Shown here piece after piece: positions 46,280-53,984 of a DNA stretch of 64,000 nt; the first letter of the stretch is position 1; the number at the start of each line of letters is the position of its first letter. The stretch is from NCBI GenBank assembly GCA_905234795.1, contig CAJOIQ010000008.1, positions 29,308 through 93,307 on the forward strand, read 5' to 3'. The stretch is from an uncultured Bacteroidales bacterium (GTDB taxonomy: Bacteria > Bacteroidota > Bacteroidia > Bacteroidales > UBA932). The translations under genes and the position numbers were made by a program. The notes under the pieces were generated by a model. It did no database searches. It worked only from the letters and a program-made list of their open reading frames with translations, and was not told the DNA's origin.

Positions 46280-47452
46280 ATGAACTGGGAGAAGACCAAG
46301 AAGTTGATCAATGGCCGAAAAGGCCTGCTGGAGCGGCTGGAAGCGGCTTGCGGCGGCATAGACGGCATCATCTGGTTCCACGTGGCGTCACTGGGAGAGT
46401 TCGAAGAAGCCCGTCCCGTAATTGAAGCCACCCGGGAGCGTTTTCCCCAGGGGAAAATCCTGCTCACCTTCTTTTCTCCCAACGGATACGAAGCCCGCTG
46501 CCTTTGGCCGGTAGTGAACTGGGTGTTCTATCTTCCCTTCGACACCCGCCGGAATATGCGGCGCTTCTTCGATATCGTACGCCCTTCCAAGGCCATTTTC
46601 ACCATCGGCGAACTCTGGCCCAACATGATGCGGGAAATCCGCAGGCGCGGAATTGACGCCTCCATCATGTCGGTTCGCACGGAGGAAGGGGCCTCCCTAT
46701 TCGGGCTGTTCGGTATGGGCCGGCGCAAGACCTTCCGCACCTGCTTCTCCCACGTACTGGTGCAGAATGAGGTGAGCCTGAAACTGCTGCAGGGCATCGG
46801 CGTCCCCAACGTGCAAAAGGTGGGTGACGCCCGCGTGGACCGCGTGCTCAAGATTGCGGCCGAGCCCTGGAGCAACGCCCTGGTGGAGCAGTGGTGCGGC
46901 GGAGAAAAAGTGCTGGTGGCCGGATGCACCTCCTCCCTGCAGGACGACGACCTGGTCATTGCCATCGCCAACGCCCACCCGGACAAAAAGATCATGGTGG
47001 TGCCCAAGGAGATGAATCCGGAGCCGATGCAAAGGATGATTTCGGCCGTGGGTGGCCGCGGTGCCCTTTACTCCAGCTTCGAGAACGGTGAAAAGGGCAT
47101 TGAGCAGGTTCAGGTACTCATTGTGGACAAAGTGGGCATGCTGGCCCAGCTGTACCGCTACGGCTATGCCGCCGTGGTGGGCGGCGGTTTTGCCTATATG
47201 CCGCACAGCGTCATAGAACCGGCCGTGTATGGCCTTCCGGTTCTGGTGGGACCCGTCTATTCGCGGGAAGTCCATTTCGTGAATCTGCTGGCCCTGGGTG
47301 CCGGCACTTCGGTGCATACCCCCGAAGAAGCCGTAGCCTGGTTTGACAGTCTCCCGGACAAGTTGGAGACGATGTCACAAAAAGCATCGTCGTACTGCCA
47401 GGCCAATGCCGGCGCCACCGATGCCATCATGCAAATCCTCTTTGGTAAATAA
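46280..47452 (+). CDS. waaA: 3-deoxy-D-manno-octulosonate transferase family (KdtA/WaaA-like)
   Basis: IWFHVASLGEFEEARPVIEATRERFPQGKILLTFFSPNGYE; VVGGGFAYMPHSVIEPAVYGLPVLVGPVY. Confidence 0.85.
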   Translation: MNWEKTKKLINGRKGLLERLEAACGGIDGIIWFHVASLGEFEEARPVIEATRERFPQGKILLTFFSPNGYEARCLWPVVNWVFYLPFDTRRNMRRFFDIVRPSKAIFTIGELWPNMMREIRRRGIDASIMSVRTEEGASLFGLFGMGRRKTFRTCFSHVLVQNEVSLKLLQGIGVPNVQKVGDARVDRVLKIAAEPWSNALVEQWCGGEKVLVAGCTSSLQDDDLVIAIANAHPDKKIMVVPKEMNPEPMQRMISAVGGRGALYSSFENGEKGIEQVQVLIVDKVGMLAQLYRYGYAAVVGGGFAYMPHSVIEPAVYGLPVLVGPVYSREVHFVNLLALGAGTSVHTPEEAVAWFDSLPDKLETMSQKASSYCQANAGATDAIMQILFGK

Positions 47453-47453
47453 T

Positions 47454-47549
47454 GCAACCCATTACGCGAAAATCGCCAAAAACGCGTAATACATTACATT
47501 AGAATGTAACCTTTTACGCAAAAATTACAAAATACGTGTAATACGTTGC
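47454..47549. repeat. Nested/tandem palindromic intergenic element
   Basis: ATTACGCG...CGCGTAAT (47461-47490), TTACATT-AG-AATGTAA (47494-47509), TTTTACGC...ACGTGTAAT (47512-47542), enclosed by GCAAC...GTTGC. Confidence 0.75.
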
Positions 47550-47558
47550 GGGGGTAGC

Positions 47559-50495
47559 CTAAAAAGCACTCAAATATTTCGCCGTAAAAGTGCCGCCGCG
47601 GGCGACCAAGTCTTCCGGCGTACCGGCGAAGACCACTTCGCCGCCCTTGTCGCCGGCATCGGGGCCCAGGTCTATCACCCAGTCGGCACTGCGGATGACG
47701 TCCAGGTTGTGCTCCACCACAATCACGGTGTGGCCCTTGGAAAGAAGAACGTCGAAGGCTTTGAGGAGTTTCTCCACATCGTAGAAATGCAGGCCCGTGG
47801 TGGGTTCGTCAAAGATGAACATGATCTTTTCCCGCCCGTTGGACGCCAGGGACAGGAAGTAGGCCAGTTTGATGCGCTGGCTTTCACCGCCGGAAAGCGT
47901 GCTGGAAGGCTGTCCCAGCTTGATATAGCCCAGTCCCACGTCCATCAGCGGCTGCAGTTTCTGGGCAATATCCTTGGCCGTACTCTCCTTTTGTGCGCCA
48001 AAGAAGGTGATAGCCTGTTCTACGCTCATATTAAGGATGTCGTCCACATTCAGGCCCTGATAGCGCACTTCCAGGATTTCCGGCTTGAAGCGCTTGCCGC
48101 CGCAACTTTCGCACACCATGGTCACATCGGCCATGAACTGCATGCCAATCTTCACGAAGCCGTCTCCCTGGCATTCCGGGCACCGGCCGCCCTCCTGGTT
48201 GAAGGAGAAGTAGCTGGGCGTGAAGCCGTTGATGCGGGCAAACTGCTGGTCGCTCAGGAGCTTGCGGATATCGTCGTAAACCTTGAGATAAGTGACGGCG
48301 TTGGAACGGGAACTCTTGCCGATGGGATTCTGGTCCACATACTCCACCCGCGTGATGCGGGACAAGTCTCCTGAGAGGCCCTTGAACGTGCCCGGAAGGT
48401 CTCCGGTCTCGTTCAGACGCCGGTGCAGGGCCGGGTACAGGATATCTCCCACCAGGGAACTCTTGCCGCTGCCCGAAACGCCGCTCACCACCGTGAACGC
48501 GTTCAGCGGGAACTGTACGTCAATGTCCTTGAGGTTATTCTGCATGGCTCCCTCCACGGTAATACTGTACCGCCAGGGATTCTTCTCCCGCACATACGGC
48601 TTCCGGATGCCGGAAAGGTACTGCAACGTGAGAGATTTCCCGACTACGCCTTCGGCTCCGCTCGAAATGGCAGGAAGGCCTTCGAACACCACTTCCCCAC
48701 CATTCACGCCGGCTCGGGGGCCCAGGTCGATGAGGTGGTCGGCCGCCCGGATAATCTCCGCATCGTGCTCTACCACCACCACGGTGTTGCCAATGTCCCG
48801 CAGGCGCTTAAGGACCGCAATGAGCCGGTCCGTGTCCCTGGGATGCAGGCCGATGGAAGGCTCGTCCAGGATGTACAGGGAACCCACCAGGGAGCTTCCC
48901 AGCGCCGTTACCAGATTCACCCGCTGGCTCTCTCCGCCGGACAACGTATTCATGGTCCGGCTCAGAGTCAGATACCCCAGACCCACGTCCTGAATGCACC
49001 GCAGCCGGTACAGAATCTCCTCGATGGCATTTCCTGCTATGGCCTTTTCGTTCCCGGTCAAAAGACAGGTACCAAACCAAGTAAGGAGTTCATCCACCGT
49101 CATGCTCAGCAGGTCGTGGATGGTCTTCCCCGCCACCTTCACATACAAGGCCTCCTTCCGCAGGCGGCTGCCGCCGCAGGCGTGGCAGGTGGTGCGGCCA
49201 CTGTACCGGGACAGCATATATTTGTATTGGATCTTGTACCGGTTGCCCTCGACCCATTCAAAGAACTGGTCCAGGCCGCAGAAGTCGTCGGGGTTCTCAT
49301 AATCTCCCCTGTATGTCCAGATAATGTGTTTCTGCTCCTCCGTGAGCTTGGCATAAGGCTCGAAGATGGGAATCCCGAAGCGTTCGGCATTCTTGATGAG
49401 CTGGTCCTTGAACCATCCCATCTTGTCCCCTCTCCAGCACGCGATGGCCCCGTCGTAGATACTCTTGGTCTTGTCCGGCACCACCAGGTCCTCACTCACT
49501 CCCACAATCTTTCCCAATCCCCCGCACACCGGGCACGCCCCCAGCGGACTGTTGAAACTGAACAGATACTCGTCCGGTTTCCTGAACACAATCCCGTCCC
49601 TTTCAAAGCGACTGCAGAACCTGTGCAAGCCGGACGGGGCAGACGCCCCAGAATCGTCGCTTCGCGACCCCTCCCATGCGCCGTGCTCTTCGAGCACTGG
49701 CTTCGGGCCCCACCCTCTTACGGGACCGAGGGTGGTCACGGATTCTGGGGCGTCTGCCCCGTCCGGCTTTTCCCATAGGGCCATGTCGCCGCCACCTTTG
49801 TCGAAGGCAGTTTGGATGGAGGAATGCAGACGGGTGCGCAGGTCTTCGTCCAGGTCACCGGAGGTTTTCACGCGGTCCACCAGGAGCCACAGACCGGCGG
49901 GATAGGCGCCGTCCATCCGCAGGACGTCTTCTATCTGGTACACGGTACCGTCGGCCGGGGAGAAAAGGCGGCCGTAACCCTCCTCCTTGAGGGAGAGCAT
50001 CAGCTCCACTTTGTCATCCCGGGTGTCCCAACGGACATCGGAGAGGATGTACCACGCATGAGTTCCGGCCATGACGGAGAGGACATCGGCCACGGTGTGG
50101 GCCTTCACCTCCTGGCCGGAAACCGGCGAATACGTGCGGCCGATACGGGCAAAGAGGATGCGCAGGTAGTCGTAGATTTCGGTGGTGGTGGCAACGGTGG
50201 AGCGCGGGTTCTTGATGTTCACCTTCTGCTCGATGGCGATGGCCGGCGGAATGCCCTCGATGATGTCCACGTCGGGCTTGGACATGCGGCCCAGAAACTG
50301 CCGGGCATAGGAGGAAAGGCTCTCGGCAAAACGGCGCTGACCCTCGGCAAAGAGGGTATCAAAGGCCAGGGAACTCTTGCCGCTGCCGCTCACACCCGTA
50401 ATTACGACCAGGCGGTTACGGGGAATCTCCACCGTAATCTCCTTGAGGTTGTTCACCCGAGCCTTCTTCACTATGATATTTCCCTCGGCCGGCAT
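47559..50495 (-). CDS. uvrA: Excinuclease ABC subunit A with in-frame structured insertion
   Basis: RLVVITGVSGSGKSSLAFDTLFAEGQRRFAESLSSYARQFLGRM; LSGGESQRVNLVTALGSSLVGSLYILDEPSIGLHPRD; LSGGESQRIKLAYFLS. Confidence 0.96.
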   Translation of the reverse strand: MPAEGNIIVKKARVNNLKEITVEIPRNRLVVITGVSGSGKSSLAFDTLFAEGQRRFAESLSSYARQFLGRMSKPDVDIIEGIPPAIAIEQKVNIKNPRSTVATTTEIYDYLRILFARIGRTYSPVSGQEVKAHTVADVLSVMAGTHAWYILSDVRWDTRDDKVELMLSLKEEGYGRLFSPADGTVYQIEDVLRMDGAYPAGLWLLVDRVKTSGDLDEDLRTRLHSSIQTAFDKGGGDMALWEKPDGADAPESVTTLGPVRGWGPKPVLEEHGAWEGSRSDDSGASAPSGLHRFCSRFERDGIVFRKPDEYLFSFNSPLGACPVCGGLGKIVGVSEDLVVPDKTKSIYDGAIACWRGDKMGWFKDQLIKNAERFGIPIFEPYAKLTEEQKHIIWTYRGDYENPDDFCGLDQFFEWVEGNRYKIQYKYMLSRYSGRTTCHACGGSRLRKEALYVKVAGKTIHDLLSMTVDELLTWFGTCLLTGNEKAIAGNAIEEILYRLRCIQDVGLGYLTLSRTMNTLSGGESQRVNLVTALGSSLVGSLYILDEPSIGLHPRDTDRLIAVLKRLRDIGNTVVVVEHDAEIIRAADHLIDLGPRAGVNGGEVVFEGLPAISSGAEGVVGKSLTLQYLSGIRKPYVREKNPWRYSITVEGAMQNNLKDIDVQFPLNAFTVVSGVSGSGKSSLVGDILYPALHRRLNETGDLPGTFKGLSGDLSRITRVEYVDQNPIGKSSRSNAVTYLKVYDDIRKLLSDQQFARINGFTPSYFSFNQEGGRCPECQGDGFVKIGMQFMADVTMVCESCGGKRFKPEILEVRYQGLNVDDILNMSVEQAITFFGAQKESTAKDIAQKLQPLMDVGLGYIKLGQPSSTLSGGESQRIKLAYFLSLASNGREKIMFIFDEPTTGLHFYDVEKLLKAFDVLLSKGHTVIVVEHNLDVIRSADWVIDLGPDAGDKGGEVVFAGTPEDLVARGGTFTAKYLSAF
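49627..49769. repeat. Intragenic multi-hairpin element with perfect 29-bp inverted terminal repeats inside uvrA
   Basis: AAGCCGGACGGGGCAGACGCCCCAGAATC (49627-49655) exactly reverse-complementary to 49741-49769; internal hairpins GTCGC-TTC-GCGAC, GTGCTC-TTC-GAGCAC, CCACCCTC...GAGGGTGG. Confidence 0.93.
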
Positions 50496-50568
50496 CTTTT
50501 ACTATCGAGTCTGCTAATTTACGAATTTTCTGCGCAAAGCACAAAATACGTGAAAGAGCACAAACACA

Positions 50569-50600
50569 TTTGGAGAATAACCTAAAAAAAGTTATTTTTG
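50569..50600 (+). promoter_or_regulatory. Bacteroidetes-type promoter for the CHAT operon
   Basis: TTTG (50569-50572), 20 nt spacer, TATTTTTG (50593-50600), 24 nt before the ATG at 50625. Confidence 0.65.
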
Positions 50601-50624
50601 CTATTTAGGCTTAGAAATCACAAC

Positions 50625-51152
50625 ATGCACAACAATAATCCCTTTTCCCAGGACAGCCGTCAGCAGACGCTTCAGTCTCCCCAACAGATTGGAAGCACGC
50701 TCCGGGTTACGGCGCTGCCCACTTACCTGCTGGCCTTCACTGCCCTGCTGCTCATACTGGCCTTCTTTGTACGGGGATTCCTGGGAACGGTCTCGGACAA
50801 AGTCTATTACAGCGGCGTCGTGTTCCCGCAGGAAGGCACCACGGACGTAACGCTGCCCAACCGCGGAATGGTCCGGACCATCTTTGTCCATAGCGGAGAC
50901 CGCGTGAACAAGGGACAGACCGTGGCCCTCATCTCCATGGAAGACAGCTACAGCATCCTCACCAGCACGGTGGAGGGAATGGTCATCAGCACCAAGGTGG
51001 ACAATGAGCCTTTCGAGGCCTTCGAGCCCATCATCAGCGTGGTGAGCGGCAACCAGGTCCAGACGCAGCGGTCCATGCTCATCGCCTACATCGACAATGC
51101 CGGCCAGCGGGACCTGCGGGAAGGAATGACCGCCATCGTAACGATGAAATAG
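50625..51152 (+). CDS. Single-TM biotinyl/lipoyl-like (HlyD/NHLM-type) membrane protein
   Basis: YLLAFTALLLILAFFVRGFLGTVSDKVYYSGVVFPQEGTTDVTLPNRGMVRTIFVHSGDRVNKGQTVALIS. Confidence 0.65.
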   Translation: MHNNNPFSQDSRQQTLQSPQQIGSTLRVTALPTYLLAFTALLLILAFFVRGFLGTVSDKVYYSGVVFPQEGTTDVTLPNRGMVRTIFVHSGDRVNKGQTVALISMEDSYSILTSTVEGMVISTKVDNEPFEAFEPIISVVSGNQVQTQRSMLIAYIDNAGQRDLREGMTAIVTMK

Positions 51153-51156
51153 CCAT

Positions 51157-52077
51157 ATGACAATAAGACGATCCATAAAGGTTTACTGGCGCGCTTTCCA
51201 GATTTGGCAGAATCTGGGGTATCTGCCCTGGAATAAGCCCAAGGAGAAAAAAAGCAAAAAAAGGAAAGGGGACTTCTTCAAAGGAGCCTTCGACAGCATT
51301 CCCTTCCTGAACGAGGACGCCAAGCGCACCTTTTCCCACTTGCTGCTCCGGCCAGGCTATATGATCCGGGATTATATCCGCGGAGACCACGAACGCTATC
51401 TGGCCCCCCTCACCGCCCTCATTATCTTCTACGCTTTCTTTGCGCTGGTATCGGCCGTTTTACAGCCCGTGCAGCACGAGAGCCGGGCCAGGAAAGCCCT
51501 GGATGAGCTGGCCACAGCCGGCCAGAAATTGGACCTTGAGATGAATGACATCCATGTCACTTCCTCCGACTCACTTTCCAGACGGCAAGTGGGAGGAATC
51601 GTCCAGAATACGATAGAACTGGTGAGAACCGGCTACATCTACCTGCACCTGGACCAGTTCCCTGAGGAGGTGGATACCCAGCACGAATCCTCCATCGCCG
51701 CGTTTGAAAACACTATGCGCAGCCAGGGCATTCCCCTGTTCCTGGGAAAGTTCTTCGTGCTGTGGCTTGCACTGGGAATGGCCCTGCACCGTCACAAAGT
51801 GGGAATGGCGGCCTGCGCCACCATATCGGCCTACGTCCTGTGTCAGTTCAGCTTCTTCATGCTCTTTGTAGTACTGTTCACCTGGGGGCAAAGCACCTCC
51901 ATCGGAATCCTTCTCATGGGCGCGCTGTTGGCCTACGACTTCAAGCAGCTGCTGGGCCTCAGTGTCAAGAAAAGCATCCGCCGCGCCATCTCCGTGGGAA
52001 TCAACTACGCAGTGGTCTATGTCCTGGTGTTCCTGCTGGTGAGTATCATCGTCCTCACCGTTGCCTATTTCAAGTAA
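51157..52077 (+). CDS. DUF3667-like membrane protein
   Basis: TFSHLLLRPGYMIRDYIRGDHERYLAPLTALIIFYAFFALV plus multiple TM segments. Confidence 0.65.
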   Translation: MTIRRSIKVYWRAFQIWQNLGYLPWNKPKEKKSKKRKGDFFKGAFDSIPFLNEDAKRTFSHLLLRPGYMIRDYIRGDHERYLAPLTALIIFYAFFALVSAVLQPVQHESRARKALDELATAGQKLDLEMNDIHVTSSDSLSRRQVGGIVQNTIELVRTGYIYLHLDQFPEEVDTQHESSIAAFENTMRSQGIPLFLGKFFVLWLALGMALHRHKVGMAACATISAYVLCQFSFFMLFVVLFTWGQSTSIGILLMGALLAYDFKQLLGLSVKKSIRRAISVGINYAVVYVLVFLLVSIIVLTVAYFK

Positions 52078-52086
52078 AAAAAGAGG

Positions 52087-53193
52087 ATGAAAAAAGCACT
52101 TCGGTATATCCTCACCATCGTTGTGGTCACCGCCACGGCGTTCGTCCTGTCCCACACCGCCATCAACAAGCTGCTCAGCCTCTCCACCTATTCCGGCCGG
52201 AACGAGTCTTTCTCCTTTCTGGATTTCTACGTGAGGACCGCCTCGCACGGGGTAGCCCGGATGAGCCAGGAGATTGCGGTGGTGGATATCGGGGACCTCT
52301 CCCGCGCCGGCATCGCCCAGTTGCTGGATTCCTTGTCGGTGATGGAGCCCAAGGCCGTGGCGATAGACGTGTTTTTCCGCTATCCCGGCCAGGAGGGCGA
52401 CGATGCGCTCACCGACGCCGTGTGCCTGGCCGACGGAATGGTACTTCCCCTGGACGTCACCCGTCCGGACCTGGTCTCGTTTTTTTATGACCAGGCCCGG
52501 GAAGCCCGCTTCGGCGCCGTGAATCTGGCGGCCGGAGGAGCGCGAGACGTCGTGAGGACCTTCCGTCCCGTGTTTGAGACGGAGGACGGTCCGGTGGAAG
52601 CCATGGCCCTGGTAGTGGCCGGACAGTTGCGGCCGGAAAAGGCCGAAGAAGTGCGCCAGCGGGGCTCTGCCAGCGGATTCATCCGCTACGACGGCGTGGA
52701 ATTCCCGCTCTTTGATGCCGATGAAATCCTGTCGGGAGACCCATCGGTGGCCGATGCCGTCCGCGGAAAGGGCGTATTTGTGGGAGACCTCAACAACTTG
52801 CAGGACCTGCACGTGACGCCGGCCGACCCTGATATGCCGGGCCTGCTGATTCACGCGAAAATAGCCCAGACCATTCTCTCCGGCAAACCCATCCGCCAGC
52901 TGCCCCGCTGGGTGGTGGTGCTCATTGCTGCGCTGGTCTGCGCCCTGTTTGTGTGGCTGCTGCTGTTCATCCGGGACAACAAATGGGGCCCTTCCGCCAA
53001 ACTGCTGGTGCGCGGCAGCCAGTTCCTGCTGATGTATGCCTTCTTCAATATCGGCTACTGGCTGTATGCCGGTCCGGGCTGGCTGATGGACTTTTCCCTG
53101 CCGATGCTGATGCTGGGCCTGGGCGCCCTGGCCTACGACATCGTCTTCGGCTTGTTTGACCTCATTACCCTTGCGCTAAAAAAGAAGAAATGA
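52087..53193 (+). CDS. CHASE2-domain membrane protein
   Basis: IAVVDIGDLSRAGIAQLLDSLSVMEPKAVAIDVFFRYPGQEGDDALTDAV; C-terminal TM helices. Confidence 0.75.
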   Translation: MKKALRYILTIVVVTATAFVLSHTAINKLLSLSTYSGRNESFSFLDFYVRTASHGVARMSQEIAVVDIGDLSRAGIAQLLDSLSVMEPKAVAIDVFFRYPGQEGDDALTDAVCLADGMVLPLDVTRPDLVSFFYDQAREARFGAVNLAAGGARDVVRTFRPVFETEDGPVEAMALVVAGQLRPEKAEEVRQRGSASGFIRYDGVEFPLFDADEILSGDPSVADAVRGKGVFVGDLNNLQDLHVTPADPDMPGLLIHAKIAQTILSGKPIRQLPRWVVVLIAALVCALFVWLLLFIRDNKWGPSAKLLVRGSQFLLMYAFFNIGYWLYAGPGWLMDFSLPMLMLGLGALAYDIVFGLFDLITLALKKKK

Positions 53194-53981
53194 AAAAGAG
53201 CCTTCTGATTCTGCTGACAACGATGCTGGCGCTGCCCCTGGGGGCGCAGAGCCGCTATTCCGTGTACAAGACACAAGGGTCGGTACAGGTCTGCCCCAAG
53301 ACGGGAAGCACCTGGGCCGATGCCGTGCGCAAGCAGGAGCTGCAGCTGGGAGACCGCCTGCAGCTGGGCCAACAGGCGGCCGTCACCATCTTCGACAACA
53401 GCAACAACCTGCTGTACACCTACGAGAAAGCGGGCGAATGCACCGTGATGGAGGCCGTGCGCAGTGTGCGCAACAAGGCCGGTGCCCGTACCGGAGCCGT
53501 GAATGCCGAGATGAAAAGGAGCATCCAGAGCCATGGGGCCAATCCCGGCTACGGGGTGCTGGGCGCGTCCTTCCGGGGCCAGGGAGAAGCCTCCTACACA
53601 GATTCGCTGGCCGTACGGCTGCGCAGGCTGGCCTTTACAGAAAAACAGAACCGGCAGCTTTCCCTCACCCTGCTGCCCGATAACGATGCAGCCGTGTTCC
53701 AGCTGCAAAACAAGTCCGATATCCCGCTGTATGTGAACGTGCTGCGTGTCAACGGGCAGGAAATCACCGTGTGCCTGGAATTCGACGGCAAGGAAGAGTC
53801 CGAGGGCGTGCTGCTGGACGCCGGCAGCCAAACCCGGCTGGACCAGTATCCCTTTGTGGTGATGGAAGGAGCCCGATACCTGGTCTTTGGCACCGTACGC
53901 AGTTACGATACCCGTTCCCTCCAGCGCGCCCTCAAGCGCGGGGACGGAGAGGATGCACTCACCGCCGGCTTTATCTATTAA
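53190..53981 (+). CDS. Exported FecR-like protein
   Basis: Signal peptide; VYKTQGSVQVCPKTGSTWADAVRKQELQLGDRLQLGQQAAVTIFD resembles FecR-type module. Confidence 0.5.
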   Translation: MKKSLLILLTTMLALPLGAQSRYSVYKTQGSVQVCPKTGSTWADAVRKQELQLGDRLQLGQQAAVTIFDNSNNLLYTYEKAGECTVMEAVRSVRNKAGARTGAVNAEMKRSIQSHGANPGYGVLGASFRGQGEASYTDSLAVRLRRLAFTEKQNRQLSLTLLPDNDAAVFQLQNKSDIPLYVNVLRVNGQEITVCLEFDGKEESEGVLLDAGSQTRLDQYPFVVMEGARYLVFGTVRSYDTRSLQRALKRGDGEDALTAGFIY

Positions 53982-53984
53982 AAG

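Noticed and set aside
49627-49769. uvrA insertion as a tRNA or tmRNA-like gene
   Set aside because: Cloverleaf-like shape only; no T-loop GTTCRANNC, anticodon stem or CCA context, and it lies in frame within uvrA.
49627-49769. uvrA element as a member of the rmlD/uvrD repeat family
   Set aside because: Its interior lacks the GATTTGATGGCCGATGCTCC core; treated as a separate element type that shares only the habit of in-frame palindromic insertion.
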